Positions 51,939-61,972 of a stretch of DNA of 64,000 nucleotides are shown piece after piece. A program made the translations under genes and the position numbers. The notes under the pieces are model-generated. The model worked only from the letters and a program-made list of their open reading frames with translations, made no database searches and was not told where the DNA came from. Source of the stretch: Clostridium paridis. GTDB lineage: Bacteria > Bacillota > Clostridia > Clostridiales > Clostridiaceae. The stretch's first letter is position 1. Every line of letters begins with the position of its first letter. The stretch lies in assembly GCF_016765615.1 (NCBI RefSeq), contig NZ_JAESWA010000017.1:186001-250000 (forward strand), given 5' to 3'.

Positions 51939-53798
51939 TTATTTAATATTATATATTATTTGTTCACTTATACTTTGAGGATCTAACCTATATTTCTTAT
52001 ATAATATGTCAACATCTCCATGAGGTACAAAATCATCATTAAATCCGAAAGTAGTAACCTTTATCGAAGAATTGATCTTACTTATATATGAAAGTATTGT
52101 TTCTCCGAATCCGCCTCGTATAACATTATCTTCCATGGTAAAAATCATTGTATTCTTTTCTATTAATGCATCAATTAATTTAGTATCAATTGGTTTTATA
52201 AATGTAGCATTTATTACAGTAGGATTATATCCTTGCTTAACCAAAATATCCTTTGCCTGCATCGCGAAATCAACCATTTTACCTGCTGCAATAATTGCAA
52301 AATCTTTCCCTTCATTAAGTGTTTCCCATTTTCCAAGTGAAAAGCTCTCTAAAGGTATAAAATCAGTCTTTCCATCAGCTCCTCTAGGATATCTTATTGC
52401 AATCGGCTCATTTTGACTTAATGCAAATTCAAGCATTGGATAAATTTCTGAGGTACATTTTGGAGTTATTATATTTAAGTTCGGAATATGTGAAAGATAT
52501 GAAATGTCAAATATACCCTGATGCGTTTCTCCATCTTCACCTACCAAGCCTGATCTATCAATTGCAAAAACTACTGGCAATCTTTGAATACAAACATCAT
52601 GCAAGACCTGATCATAAGCCCTTTGTAAAAATGTTGAGTATACAGCAAATACTGGTCTTAATCCTTCCTTGGCTATTCCTCCTGCTAGGGTAACTGCATG
52701 TTGCTCTGCTATACCAACATCAAAAAATCTATTTGGATATTTTTTAGAAAATTCTTTTAATCCCGTTCCATCAGGCATAGCTGCTGTAATTGCCACCAAA
52801 TCATTTCTTTTTTCTCCTATGTCAACCATCGCATCACTAAAAGCCTTTGAATAAGTAACCTCTTTCTTTATAGTAACTTCTCCATTCCCTAAATTAAATG
52901 GTCCAATTGCATGAAACTTATTTGGATTTCCTTCTGCTAATTCATAACCTTTTCCCTTTTGAGTAATAGTATGTATTATAACTGGTCTTTTTAATTCTTT
53001 AGCTTTTGAAAGTATAAAGTTAAGTTCTTTAATATCATGTCCATTTATAGGGCCCAGGTATTTCCATCCCATATCTTCAAACAGCATAGAAGGGACAACT
53101 AACTGTTTTAAGCTATCTTTGATTTTTCCTATTGAGTCAGCAATTGTACTTCCAAACTCAGAATTTCTTAATGTATAATTAATGTCACTTTTTAATTTAT
53201 TATATCCTGGCTCGGATCTGAACTTATTAAGGTATGAAGCTAATCCACCTACATTTTTGGATATACTCATACCATTATCATTAATTATTACAATTATATC
53301 TGTCTTTCTATAGCCAGCATCATTTAAAGCCTCTAAGGCCATCCCTCCAGTTAATGCTCCATCTCCAATAACTGCGATAACCTTATTTGTTTCTCCTTTT
53401 ATATCTCTTGCTCTCGCCATACCAAGGGCTGCAGAAATTGATGTTGAAGAATGCCCTGTATCAAAAAAATCATATTCACTTTCCCATGCTTTTGGGAAAC
53501 CGCTTATTCCTCCGTATTTTCTTAATGTATTAAATCTATCCTTTCTTCCAGTTAAAATTTTATATACATAAGATTGATGCCCTACATCCCAAACAATTTT
53601 ATCTTTAGTAAAATCAAAATTTTTAAATAAACTTAATGTTAATTCTACGACACCTAGATTTGATGCCAAATGCCCACCAGTCTTAGATACGCTATTAATC
53701 AAAAATTTTCTGATCTCCACTGATAATTCTTCTAAACTTTTTAGCGACATATTATTTATGTCCTTTGGTTCTCTAATGTTATCTAATAAATTAAACAT
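51939..53798 (-). CDS. dxs: 1-deoxy-D-xylulose-5-phosphate synthase
   Basis: First enzyme of the MEP isoprenoid pathway: joins pyruvate and glyceraldehyde-3-phosphate with thiamine diphosphate. The 619 residues have the transketolase pattern: [15 protein letters not shown] (about 40-54), [15 protein letters not shown], the TPP motif [18 protein letters not shown] (about 143-160) with ND..NGMSIS, the middle domain [16 protein letters not shown] and the C-terminal domain. ATG after AAAGGATGATA. It lies 17 bp from ispA, the next isoprenoid gene. Confidence 0.97.
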   Translation of the reverse strand: MFNLLDNIREPKDINNMSLKSLEELSVEIRKFLINSVSKTGGHLASNLGVVELTLSLFKNFDFTKDKIVWDVGHQSYVYKILTGRKDRFNTLRKYGGISGFPKAWESEYDFFDTGHSSTSISAALGMARARDIKGETNKVIAVIGDGALTGGMALEALNDAGYRKTDIIVIINDNGMSISKNVGGLASYLNKFRSEPGYNKLKSDINYTLRNSEFGSTIADSIGKIKDSLKQLVVPSMLFEDMGWKYLGPINGHDIKELNFILSKAKELKRPVIIHTITQKGKGYELAEGNPNKFHAIGPFNLGNGEVTIKKEVTYSKAFSDAMVDIGEKRNDLVAITAAMPDGTGLKEFSKKYPNRFFDVGIAEQHAVTLAGGIAKEGLRPVFAVYSTFLQRAYDQVLHDVCIQRLPVVFAIDRSGLVGEDGETHQGIFDISYLSHIPNLNIITPKCTSEIYPMLEFALSQNEPIAIRYPRGADGKTDFIPLESFSLGKWETLNEGKDFAIIAAGKMVDFAMQAKDILVKQGYNPTVINATFIKPIDTKLIDALIEKNTMIFTMEDNVIRGGFGETILSYISKINSSIKVTTFGFNDDFVPHGDVDILYKKYRLDPQSISEQIIYNIK

Positions 53799-53814
53799 AT
53801 TATCATCCTTTAGA

Positions 53815-54684
53815 TTAATTTTCTCTATTTAAAAGCATAAAAGTTAATTCTTTTAAGCTTGTTGTATTCACTGTTAATGATTCTAAAATATCAACACATT
53901 CATTAGTTAAATTTTCACAAATTTCATTACATCTTTCTAACCCATATGTTGTAATAAAGTTTGTTTTATTATTATTCTCATCACTTTTAATTTTCTTACC
54001 TAGTTTTTCTGTATTTCCTACAACGTCTAAAATATCATCTTTAACTTGAAATGCTAAACCTAGTTTTTCACCATATAATCTTAATTTATCAATATCATCC
54101 TCACTAGCTCCAGCCACTACTGCTCCAGATAATATTGATGCTTTTATAAGTTCTCCAGTCTTTTTTTTATGCATATATAATAGCTCGTCTTCTGAAATAA
54201 CTTTTCCTTCATTAATTATGTCAACTACTTGACCACCAATCATTCCCTCTGAGCCTGATGAATTCAAAATAATTTTAGATGCTTCCAATGTATAACCACC
54301 ATTTTTTATAGAATAATCAATTAATATATTGCAAGCTTCATTTAGTAAGGCATCTCCTGCTAAAATAGCAATTGCTTCACCATAAACTATATGATTTGTT
54401 GGTTTACCTCTTCTCAAATCATCATTATCCATAGCTGGCAAGTCATCATGAATTAATGAGTACGTATGAATCATTTCTAGTGCTAATGCTAAAGGTAACG
54501 CCCTTTCATAATTATCCTTATACATATTATAAGTAAGGAGACAAAGAATTGGCCTTATTCTCTTTCCACCAATATTTAAACTGTAATTTTGAGAGTCATA
54601 AATAATTTTATTTAATCCATTTCTTTCTTTAAAATAATTCTTTAATTCTTCATTAAAGTAATCTCTAATTGTATCAATACTCAT
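53815..54684 (-). CDS. ispA: Polyprenyl (farnesyl) diphosphate synthase
   Basis: Chain-elongating prenyltransferase making FPP or GPP. The 289 residues have the first aspartate-rich motif [14 protein letters not shown] (about 81-94), the second DDILD motif (about 215-219), and [12 protein letters not shown] at about 37-48. ATG after GGAGTAGCT. It starts 3 bp after xseB. Confidence 0.95.
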   Translation of the reverse strand: MSIDTIRDYFNEELKNYFKERNGLNKIIYDSQNYSLNIGGKRIRPILCLLTYNMYKDNYERALPLALALEMIHTYSLIHDDLPAMDNDDLRRGKPTNHIVYGEAIAILAGDALLNEACNILIDYSIKNGGYTLEASKIILNSSGSEGMIGGQVVDIINEGKVISEDELLYMHKKKTGELIKASILSGAVVAGASEDDIDKLRLYGEKLGLAFQVKDDILDVVGNTEKLGKKIKSDENNNKTNFITTYGLERCNEICENLTNECVDILESLTVNTTSLKELTFMLLNREN

Positions 54685-54686
54685 AG

Positions 54687-54899
54687 CTACTCCTTTATTT
54701 TTTCCTCAAGACCTTCATTTATAACTTTTAACTTTCCTTCCATAGAATCCAATGTTAAATAAAGTTTATTAACTAATTTTACACCTTCTTCATAAATTTT
54801 CATAGATGTTGAAATATCTACTTGATTGCCTTCGAGTTCTTCAATGATTAATTCTAGTCTTTTAATCATATCCTCATAATTTTCTGATTTTTTTGCCAT
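54687..54899 (-). CDS. xseB: Exodeoxyribonuclease VII small subunit
   Basis: A 70-residue helical subunit that binds XseA. Family pattern YEDMIKRLELIIEELEGNQVDISTSMKIYEEGVKL covers residues 8-42. ATG after GTAGGTGATTTA; it lies directly after xseA and before ispA. Confidence 0.95.
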   Translation of the reverse strand: MAKKSENYEDMIKRLELIIEELEGNQVDISTSMKIYEEGVKLVNKLYLTLDSMEGKLKVINEGLEEKIKE

Positions 54900-54912
54900 T
54901 AAATCACCTACT

Positions 54913-56118
54913 CTATTCTTTAATTATATTTATTTCTGCCCTCTTATAACCATCCTTAAAATTAATTTTATATTCTCCAGAAGAAAAATCTTCTTTAGAT
55001 TTTATAATTTCACCTTTATCGCTTTCTAAAATTACGTATCCTCTGTTTAAAACATTTATAGGACTCTTTGCTTCTAATACATTCTTTAATTTCATCAAAT
55101 TTTGTTTTTCTGAATTTATTTTTAAACTTATACTTCTATCAAGCAATCCCTTTAAGGTTTCAACTTCTTTATATTTATTTATTAAATAATTTTTAGGGGA
55201 ATTTAATTTTAGAACCTTCTCTAAATGTTCTATTCTTATTCGAGAATTATAAATTTTATTTTCCATGGATGAATTTAATTTATTTTCTATATATGCTATT
55301 TTCCCTAACAACTCTTCTTTATCTGTACTTATTATTTCTGCTGCAGCAGAAGGAGTTGCAGCTCTTACATCTGAAACAAAATCACAAATAGTAAAATCTA
55401 CTTCGTGACCTACAGCTGAAACAACTGGTATCTTTGATTTATAGATTTCTTTAGCAAGCTCTTCGTTGTTAAAAGCCCATAATTCTTCAATAGAACCGCC
55501 GCCTCTACCAATGATTATTACATCAATCTTTTCTTTTGCTCTTTCATTAAAATATTTCAATCCTTCTATTAAGGATTTAGGTGCGGCTTCTCCTTGAACT
55601 AAAGACGGATACAAAAATATATCAATAGAATTGTTTCTTCTATGAACCACATTAATAATATCCTTAATAGCTGCTCCAGTTTCAGAGGTTATTACCCCTA
55701 AAGTTTTAACATAGCTTGGAATATTCTTTTTATGTTTCTCATCAAATAAACCTTCATCTTTAAGTTTATTTTTAAGATTTTCAAATTGTGCATAAAGATC
55801 ACCGATTCCTGCATCTTGGGCTTCTCTAACATAAAGTTGATAATTCCCTTCCTTAACATATGATGAAAGCCTAGCCTTTACTATAATGTTTTGACCTTCT
55901 TTCATCCTGAAATCATTCTTAGACGCATCACTCTTAAACATTACACAGTTTATTTTAGAAAACTCGTCTTTTAATGAAAAATAGATATGACCTGAAGAGT
56001 GATATTTTAAGTTAGAAATTTCACCCTTCACAGATAAATTATTAAGTATAAAGTCATTATCAAAAATTCTTTTTATATAATTGTTAATATCAGTAACACT
56101 TAAGGTTTTAATATTCAT
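54913..56118 (-). CDS. xseA: Exodeoxyribonuclease VII large subunit
   Basis: Degrades single-stranded DNA from both ends with XseB. The 401 residues have an N-terminal OB-fold (SVTDINNYIKRIFDNDFILNNLSVKGEIS), the catalytic region GVITSETGAAIKDIINVVHRRN and IIGRGGGSIEELWAFNNEELA, VGHEVDFTICDFVSDVRAATPSAAAE, and a coiled-coil C-terminus. ATG at 56118 is 3 bp after the folD stop; an ATG at 56142 would add residues that are absent from the family. Confidence 0.95.
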   Translation of the reverse strand: MNIKTLSVTDINNYIKRIFDNDFILNNLSVKGEISNLKYHSSGHIYFSLKDEFSKINCVMFKSDASKNDFRMKEGQNIIVKARLSSYVKEGNYQLYVREAQDAGIGDLYAQFENLKNKLKDEGLFDEKHKKNIPSYVKTLGVITSETGAAIKDIINVVHRRNNSIDIFLYPSLVQGEAAPKSLIEGLKYFNERAKEKIDVIIIGRGGGSIEELWAFNNEELAKEIYKSKIPVVSAVGHEVDFTICDFVSDVRAATPSAAAEIISTDKEELLGKIAYIENKLNSSMENKIYNSRIRIEHLEKVLKLNSPKNYLINKYKEVETLKGLLDRSISLKINSEKQNLMKLKNVLEAKSPINVLNRGYVILESDKGEIIKSKEDFSSGEYKINFKDGYKRAEINIIKE

Positions 56119-56119
56119 A

Positions 56120-56956
56120 CTATTCCAATGCCTCGCATGCATTTTTAATAAGTAGAGTGGTTGTTAATGCGCCAACTCCTCCAGGTACTGGAGTAACATA
56201 TTCTGCTATTTCAATTACATCATCGAATTTTACATCTCCTGTTATCTTACCATTAAATGAAGAAGTCCCTACATCGATAACTATAGCTCCTTTTTTAACA
56301 AAATCTTTATCAACGAAGTTTGGTCTACCAATAGCTACTACAAGTACGTCAGCTGTTTTAGCTATTTCCTTTAAGTTTTCTGTTTTTGAGTGGCATACAG
56401 TTACTGTCATGTCTTCACTTAATAGAAGTTGAAATACTGGCTTTCCTACTATATCACTTCTACCTATAACTACTGCATTCTTACCTCTAAGATTCATATT
56501 TAAAGATCTTAAAAGAGTAATAACACTGTTTGGGGTACAAGGAAGAAAACATTTTTCTCCTTTATAAAATCTTCCCATTGATTCATTTGTTAAACAATCA
56601 ATATCCTTATCTGGATCTATAACTGATGTTACTCTTTTTTCATTAATATGCTTTGGAAGTGGTAATTGAAGTATTATACCTTGAACTTCAGTATCCAAAT
56701 TCAATTCATTAATTCTTGCTATGAGAAAATCTTCTGTAATGTTTTCTTCTAGTAAAATTTTATCAAAATTAACCCCAAGACTTAACGCTACTTTTTCTTG
56801 AGCATTTTGATAGTATATAGACCCACCATCATTTCCTACTAATATAGATGCTATCTTAGGAATTTGAAGATTTTTCTCTTTTCTATCTTTAATAAAGCTT
56901 GAGATCTCTTCTTTAATTCCAGCTGCTATTATTCTTCCATCTAGTATTTTTCCCAT
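56120..56956 (-). CDS. folD: Bifunctional methylene-THF dehydrogenase/cyclohydrolase
   Basis: Interconverts 5,10-methylene-, methenyl- and 10-formyl-THF. The 278 residues contain VGNDGGSIYYQNAQEK (catalytic Tyr/Lys, about 43-58), GIILQLPLPKHI, GRSDIVGKPVFQLLL (NADP site) and the closing TPVPGGVGALTTTLL. ATG at 56956 with GGGGGGG upstream; the longer reading overlaps nusB. Same operon as xseA and nusB. Confidence 0.97.
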   Translation of the reverse strand: MGKILDGRIIAAGIKEEISSFIKDRKEKNLQIPKIASILVGNDGGSIYYQNAQEKVALSLGVNFDKILLEENITEDFLIARINELNLDTEVQGIILQLPLPKHINEKRVTSVIDPDKDIDCLTNESMGRFYKGEKCFLPCTPNSVITLLRSLNMNLRGKNAVVIGRSDIVGKPVFQLLLSEDMTVTVCHSKTENLKEIAKTADVLVVAIGRPNFVDKDFVKKGAIVIDVGTSSFNGKITGDVKFDDVIEIAEYVTPVPGGVGALTTTLLIKNACEALE

Positions 56957-56976
56957 AGTGTTCCCCCCCATAAACA

Positions 56977-57381
56977 TTAAATTTCTTTATTAATACTGTC
57001 TAATACTCCATTCACAAAAGAAACAGATTTTTCATCAGAGTATTCCTTTGTAAGTTCTAGAGCTTCATTTATTGAAACTTTATTTGGTATATCTTCAATA
57101 AATAATATTTCTGCAACTGCTATTCTTAAAATAGACAGATTCACCTTTGATATTCTATCTAATTTCCATCCCCTTAAATAAGGTTCAATCTTCTTATCAA
57201 TTTGTTCCTTATGGGTATTAATTAGATTTAATGTATCTAATATGTAGTTTGTTTCAAGAACAGTTTTATCCTCATTATAATTATCTATAAAGTTTTCAAA
57301 TATTTCTTCTGGACTTTCTTTGGATATTTCCATACTGTAACAAAGCTCCATTGCTACTTTTCTTGATTTCTTTCTATTCAT
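56977..57381 (-). CDS. nusB: Transcription antitermination factor NusB
   Basis: A 134-residue all-helical protein binding boxA RNA with NusE/S10 for rRNA antitermination. N-terminal RKKSRKVAMELCYSMEI and C-terminal VSINEALELTKEYSDEKSVSFVNGVLDSI match the family. ATG at 57381 after GGAGGTACTT. It starts the nusB-folD-xseAB-ispA-dxs-tlyA-nadK-argR-recN run. Confidence 0.95.
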   Translation of the reverse strand: MNRKKSRKVAMELCYSMEISKESPEEIFENFIDNYNEDKTVLETNYILDTLNLINTHKEQIDKKIEPYLRGWKLDRISKVNLSILRIAVAEILFIEDIPNKVSINEALELTKEYSDEKSVSFVNGVLDSINKEI

Positions 57382-57460
57382 AAGTACCTCCAACATATAT
57401 CTTTATTATTGTCCTTTTCAAATTGTTTAATCACCATTAATATATTCTATCACATAGAAA

Positions 57461-57483
57461 TGCCCTCTGAAAACCAGAGGGCA
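57461..57483 (-). terminator. Terminator of the Asp23 gene
   Basis: Perfect 9-bp GC-rich stem TGCCCTCTG / CAGAGGGCA with a 5-nt loop; the minus-strand tail is only moderately T-rich. Confidence 0.6.
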
Positions 57484-57491
57484 AAAATTAA

Positions 57492-57872
57492 TTATTTTTC
57501 TTTTTGTTCCTTTTCTTCCTTAGGCACAACTATATTGTGAACGCTTATGTTTACACTAGATACCTTAAGTCCAGTCATAACCTCTACCGTCTTCTTAACA
57601 TTTTCTTGAACTTGAGAAATAATCTCTGGTATTTTTACACCATATGAAACAGCTAAAATCATATCAATTACTGCTTCATCTTCATTTACTGTAACCTTTA
57701 CACCCTTACCAACATTTTTTTTACCTATTTGAAATATAGGAATTGAAGCAACGTTAGATGTATATTCGTATACTCCATTTATTTCGGAAGCTGCTATTCC
57801 AGCAATCACACTCACTACCTCGTCAGATATTCTTATTATACCTAAACTTTCGTCTCTTACCATTTCTTCCAT
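57492..57872 (-). CDS. Asp23/Gls24 family envelope stress protein
   Basis: A 126-residue small alpha/beta protein with the Asp23/Gls24 (YqhY/AmaP-associated) pattern: LGIIRISDEVVSVIAGIAASEINGV (about 8-32), VKVTVNEDEAVIDMILAVSYGVKIPEI and VSSVNISVHNIVVPKE near the end. YqhY-like members sit before nusB in many Firmicutes and are linked to membrane/acetyl-CoA carboxylase control. ATG after AGGAGG. Confidence 0.9.
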   Translation of the reverse strand: MEEMVRDESLGIIRISDEVVSVIAGIAASEINGVYEYTSNVASIPIFQIGKKNVGKGVKVTVNEDEAVIDMILAVSYGVKIPEIISQVQENVKKTVEVMTGLKVSSVNISVHNIVVPKEEKEQKEK

Positions 57873-57945
57873 GATAATAACCTCCTGTTAGCTTTTAGCC
57901 TTTATCTTATGATAATTATACCAAAATAAGAATGTCAATACAATG

Positions 57946-58455
57946 TTATTGCTTAACTTCTATTGAAACATCTTTAATATTAGAAATATTTATAACTGCT
58001 TCTAAAATTTCATTTGCTTGTTTTTGTGATAATTCATCCTTACTTTTAACTGTAACCTTTGCTTTATTTCCATCAATTGAGCATAATGCATCATCATATC
58101 CCTTGCCCTTTACAGCCAATTCAATTTTAGATGCATAGTTTTTACTCATTACGAGTGTACTTAACTGTTTAGATGCCTCATCTTTTTCTTCTTTAGGAGT
58201 ATTAGGGTTGTCTATAACTTTGTTAAGTGAATCAATAGTAGTTGAATCAATTTGTTCCTTTTGATTTCTTTGATCATAAAAATAATCATTAGCTTTTGTA
58301 GCATCCTTATTCTTGTCCTCATTATTAGTATTGATTGTTGGATTTAAAGCAGTCGGTGAGTCTGGAAGTGATCCGTTCACTTTAGCAGCTAAAACTCCCA
58401 CACATACGATTAAAGCTAAAAGTGTAAAAATAATCCCAAATTGTTTTTTTGTCAT
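57946..58455 (-). CDS. spoIIIAH: Stage III sporulation protein AH
   Basis: Mother-cell membrane protein that forms, with forespore SpoIIQ, the channel/ratchet across the engulfed septum. The 169 residues have one N-terminal helix (about 5-25), a long charged linker and a C-terminal YscJ/FliF-like ring-building domain (EVKQ end; YDDALCSIDGNKAKVTVKSKDELS). ATG after GGAGGAG. Last gene of the spoIIIA operon. Confidence 0.93.
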   Translation of the reverse strand: MTKKQFGIIFTLLALIVCVGVLAAKVNGSLPDSPTALNPTINTNNEDKNKDATKANDYFYDQRNQKEQIDSTTIDSLNKVIDNPNTPKEEKDEASKQLSTLVMSKNYASKIELAVKGKGYDDALCSIDGNKAKVTVKSKDELSQKQANEILEAVINISNIKDVSIEVKQ

Positions 58456-58496
58456 TTTTCTCTCCTCCCATCTATTTTCTATAAAATTATATGCTG

Positions 58497-59093
58497 CTAT
58501 TTCATTGGATATACATTTATCTTATCCATTGATATATCATAAAGCCCAGCACATGCTTTTGTGATATCATATTTTACCTTTGAACTATCTGCACCTTGTG
58601 CAACTATCACTATTCCAGTTACTTTCGGTTTTTCAGTCTTTAGTATAAGTGGATCATTGCCATTATTGGCCATTACAACTTTACTATTGCTATTTTTCTG
58701 ATTTGTTACCCTTTCCCCTGAATCTTTATCCTTTTCTTCTGTTACACTAGTTTGATCCGTAGTATCCACGGCTGGAACTTTTGACTCACTCCCTTCAAAA
58801 TACATCATTACCTGAACATCACCAACGCCTTTTATATTTTGTAATATATTTCTTAATGATTCTCTTTGCGCATCCTCATAAGTTGAAATCTGTTTATCAT
58901 CTTGATTTTTAACTGTACTTTTCTCTTGATTACTTGTATTATTAGCTAATGTTAGTTTTGAGGAACTCCCTTTATTAAAAAAACTTAATACAATAAGTGC
59001 AAATAAAGCTATTATTACAACTGCTATTACATTCATCATCCTTTGATCTTTTATCATGGATAATATTTTTTTCTTGAAATCATCCTTATTCAT
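58497..59093 (-). CDS. spoIIIAG: Stage III sporulation protein AG
   Basis: A 198-residue component of the SpoIIIA-SpoIIQ channel that forms a large ring in the intermembrane space. One helix at about 21-40, then a charged linker and a ring-building domain including NILQNIKGVGDVQVMMYFEGS and GIVIVAQGADSSKVKYDITKA. ATG after AGGAGG. Operon position AG, before AH. Confidence 0.93.
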   Translation of the reverse strand: MNKDDFKKKILSMIKDQRMMNVIAVVIIALFALIVLSFFNKGSSSKLTLANNTSNQEKSTVKNQDDKQISTYEDAQRESLRNILQNIKGVGDVQVMMYFEGSESKVPAVDTTDQTSVTEEKDKDSGERVTNQKNSNSKVVMANNGNDPLILKTEKPKVTGIVIVAQGADSSKVKYDITKACAGLYDISMDKINVYPMK

Positions 59094-59103
59094 AACATCC
59101 TCC

Positions 59104-59676
59104 TTAACTTTTATAAAATACTTTTATCTTATCTTTATTTACTCCAAATTCTTCACTAATAGCGTCTTTTATTCCATCCTTTTCTTTAATGTTAGCTTCT
59201 TCTTTATCCTCATCTTCACCGATCTTAATTTTACTTATTGGTTTTATCTTCTTCGAACTTATATAAATATTCACATTTTTAATCTCTATATTATACTTTT
59301 CTAAATCTATATCTCCTTGAAATTCACTTTCAAAATCAATATCTTTATATTTTTTCTTTAAAATTGAATTTGCATTATTTTGAAGATTTGTTATTATCTT
59401 TTCTTTAGTTTCTTTATTAGAATTCTTAATATTTGAATTATCTAGATTACTACTACTTTCAAGCTTTACTTGATTATTAATTATTTCATTTACAAAACTA
59501 GCATCACTATTTCCAAATAGCTGTAATATTGGTTTCAATAAAACAACGATTAAAACTAGTCCTAAAACGAACTTTACGTACTTTTTAAAAGAATTATTTA
59601 CTATAAGCATCTCTATAGCTGTCATAAAAACCAAGGTAAATGCTATGTCAATAACCCACTCTTTTATTAACTCCAT
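59104..59676 (-). CDS. spoIIIAF: Stage III sporulation protein AF
   Basis: A 190-residue protein with two N-terminal helices (VIDIAFTLVFMTAIEMLIV and VKFVLGLVLIVVLLKPIL) and a charged extracytoplasmic domain with an unusually long, Lys/Asn/Glu-rich middle. ATG after AGGAGGATAAA; only 1 bp separates it from spoIIIAE. Confidence 0.92.
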   Translation of the reverse strand: MELIKEWVIDIAFTLVFMTAIEMLIVNNSFKKYVKFVLGLVLIVVLLKPILQLFGNSDASFVNEIINNQVKLESSSNLDNSNIKNSNKETKEKIITNLQNNANSILKKKYKDIDFESEFQGDIDLEKYNIEIKNVNIYISSKKIKPISKIKIGEDEDKEEANIKEKDGIKDAISEEFGVNKDKIKVFYKS

Positions 59677-59677
59677 T

Positions 59678-60841
59678 TTATCCTCCTACTACAAACTTAC
59701 CGGTAGAAGCCATTATTGCAATCATAACAAAAAACATTAAAGATATTGAAAGCATACAAGAAATAATCATTACAACAAAATCGCCTACTGAAGCTATACA
59801 ATTTGTTATTCTACTATCACATATTGGTTCAACTAAGGCTGCCGAGAGCTTGTACATGACGGTAATCATGATAAGCTTAATGATAGGTATAAGAACAATG
59901 AAAATAACAACTAACAATCCTAAGGATGATATTGCATTTTTTAATAACACTGCATAGCCAGCAACTGAGGCAATCGCATCAGAAAAAGCTTTTCCTACAA
60001 TAGGTATAAAATTATCAACAGCAAATTTTGCAGTTTTTAGTGTTACTGCATCAATAGCAGTTGAAGTTATCCCTCTTATTGTAAGTAATCCAATTAAAAT
60101 GGTTACTAGGATTCCTTGAACCCAAAGAGTCACTTGTTTAAATAGTTTGCAAATATTTGTTATCTTATGATCATTAGATAAATTATTAACGAAATTTAAA
60201 ACAAAACTCATTAGTATCATTGGAATAATAAAGTCAACATATACCCTTGGTGCAATTGTTACTGCGCCCATCAAAATTGGATCCATAGTAACAGCTTCTG
60301 TAATTCCACCCACTGAACCTATCATAAATACTAAAACAGGAATTAATGCCATCATAAAATCTGTTAGATTTTGAATGGTTGTTTTTGCTAGATCTATAGT
60401 TATTAAAAAGCTTTTAGAAATTATTATTATTAAAATTGCATAGCAGGCGTAGAATGCTATATCACCGTGAGAACCCTTAAAAGCATCTTGTAGATTTCGA
60501 AGCAATGAGCATAAAATAGCTATAACTATTATTGATATTAAAAGTTGTAAAACCCCTCTTGCCTCCTTAAAAACTGCACTTAATAATGCTTTTGATAACT
60601 CTTTTGTGGATATATCTCCTTTTCCTTGCGTTATATAGGTTTTTATATAATTTCCAACGTTAAGTTCATTCATTAGTTCACTTTCACTTTTCATTTTAGT
60701 TACGTAGTCATAAAGTTCTTGAACATTACTGTTTTGCTCCAAATCACTTGTATTGTTATCTAATTCTTTTGCCATTGGAGTCATTACAAGAAAAATATTC
60801 ATAAAAATTGTTACTAACAAAACTTTTATTATTTTCTTCAT
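59678..60841 (-). CDS. spoIIIAE: Stage III sporulation protein AE
   Basis: A 387-residue polytopic membrane protein with an N-terminal signal-like helix and eight or so further helices, for example FMIGSVGGITEAVTMDPILMGAV and AIASVAGYAVLLKNAISSLG, typical of SpoIIIAE, part of the feeding-tube channel. ATG after AGGAGTATAAA. Confidence 0.93.
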   Translation of the reverse strand: MKKIIKVLLVTIFMNIFLVMTPMAKELDNNTSDLEQNSNVQELYDYVTKMKSESELMNELNVGNYIKTYITQGKGDISTKELSKALLSAVFKEARGVLQLLISIIVIAILCSLLRNLQDAFKGSHGDIAFYACYAILIIIISKSFLITIDLAKTTIQNLTDFMMALIPVLVFMIGSVGGITEAVTMDPILMGAVTIAPRVYVDFIIPMILMSFVLNFVNNLSNDHKITNICKLFKQVTLWVQGILVTILIGLLTIRGITSTAIDAVTLKTAKFAVDNFIPIVGKAFSDAIASVAGYAVLLKNAISSLGLLVVIFIVLIPIIKLIMITVMYKLSAALVEPICDSRITNCIASVGDFVVMIISCMLSISLMFFVMIAIMASTGKFVVGG

Positions 60842-60850
60842 TTTATACTC

Positions 60851-61234
60851 CTACATAATTTTTAATATAGCATCTAATACTCCCATAAGTATTGGCATAG
60901 CAATTACCATAATTAAGATTTTAGCCGCAACTTCTATTCTAGAAGCTATTCCATTTGCTCCTGCCTCATTACAAACCTCCATAGCAAAAGATGCTAGATA
61001 AGTAATACCAACAATTTTTAATACAAGTGTTACATAAAATGTATCAACATTTGCTTTTGTAGATATATCTCTTAAAAAATTTATTACTTCCGTTAAAGGG
61101 TTAAGTAGAAATAATAATATAATCACTCCACTAACTAAAGAAATTAACGCAGCAATATTTTGTTTTGTCTCTTTAAAATATAAAAACAAAAATAGTGTTA
61201 CTAGCGAAAATGCTACTATTTTTACAATTTCCAT
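60851..61234 (-). CDS. spoIIIAD: Stage III sporulation protein AD
   Basis: A 127-residue membrane protein with four helices; YVTLVLKIVGITYLASFAMEVCNEAGANGIASRIEVAAKILI is the conserved SpoIIIAD signature (about 66-108). ATG after AGGAGGAGAA. Confidence 0.94.
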   Translation of the reverse strand: MEIVKIVAFSLVTLFLFLYFKETKQNIAALISLVSGVIILLFLLNPLTEVINFLRDISTKANVDTFYVTLVLKIVGITYLASFAMEVCNEAGANGIASRIEVAAKILIMVIAMPILMGVLDAILKIM

Positions 61235-61242
61235 TTCTCCTC

Positions 61243-61440
61243 CTAGAACATAAACATAGTTTTAATAGAATCAAATAACTTTGCAATTAAATTTACAATC
61301 ATAAGAAGTATTATCACCACTCCTGCAATATTAGTTAATGTTGCAACATCATCTTTACCTGATGATTTAAGTACTCTTTCTAAAATTACAATCAAAAGTC
61401 CAGCTGCTCCAATTTTAAATAACAAAGTAATATCTAACAT
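61243..61440 (-). CDS. spoIIIAC: Stage III sporulation protein AC
   Basis: A 65-residue two-helix membrane protein with the motif LERVLKSSGKDDVATLTNIAGVVIILLMIVNLI, nearly the whole of SpoIIIAC. Second ATG (61440) chosen for spacing to GGGAGGG; the adjacent ATG at 61443 is possible. Confidence 0.94.
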   Translation of the reverse strand: MLDITLLFKIGAAGLLIVILERVLKSSGKDDVATLTNIAGVVIILLMIVNLIAKLFDSIKTMFMF

Positions 61441-61453
61441 CATACCCTCCCAC

Positions 61454-61972
61454 TTATATTAAAAATATAACTATAGCTGCACCAAGGCTCATACCTAAGC
61501 ATCTATACATCTTGCAGTTCTTATTTTTCAAATCTTTAGCTTCATTAATTTGTTCTCGCATATTCGATAAAACTAGCTTAAATATCTTCTCTTGTCCAAA
61601 AACGCCTGATTCACCTAAAGATTTTGAGAAGTCAAGTAGTATGTTTTCATCTTCATCCCTTAAACATAACTGTTCCTTATAAGTTTTAAGAGAATTATCA
61701 AAAGCAACATAAACATCTTCTACGTTATTTTCTTTTAAGTCATTTGCAATGTTACTAAAAAAACTCCTCCATTCCCCAGTATACTTAAAACTTATTTCTT
61801 CAAAAGTTTCTGGTAATGGTGTATTAACGTATAATATTTGATTTTCCATATAAACGATAGATTTTTCTAATATCTTAAGACTTTCATACCTCTTTACATA
61901 TCTTTGAGCAAAATTAAATCCAAGATATGTAGAACATAAAAATATGCCCAAAAACAAAACATATCTAATCAT
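61454..61972 (-). CDS. spoIIIAB: Stage III sporulation protein AB
   Basis: A 172-residue protein with an N-terminal helix and a C-terminal helix, helical core (YESLKILEKSIVYMENQILYVNTPLPETFEEIS) and KLVLSNMREQINEAKDLKNKNCKMYRCLGMSLGAAIVI at the end. It resembles GspF-type inner membrane proteins. Start ATG immediately after the spoIIIAA TAA. Confidence 0.93.
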   Translation of the reverse strand: MIRYVLFLGIFLCSTYLGFNFAQRYVKRYESLKILEKSIVYMENQILYVNTPLPETFEEISFKYTGEWRSFFSNIANDLKENNVEDVYVAFDNSLKTYKEQLCLRDEDENILLDFSKSLGESGVFGQEKIFKLVLSNMREQINEAKDLKNKNCKMYRCLGMSLGAAIVIFLI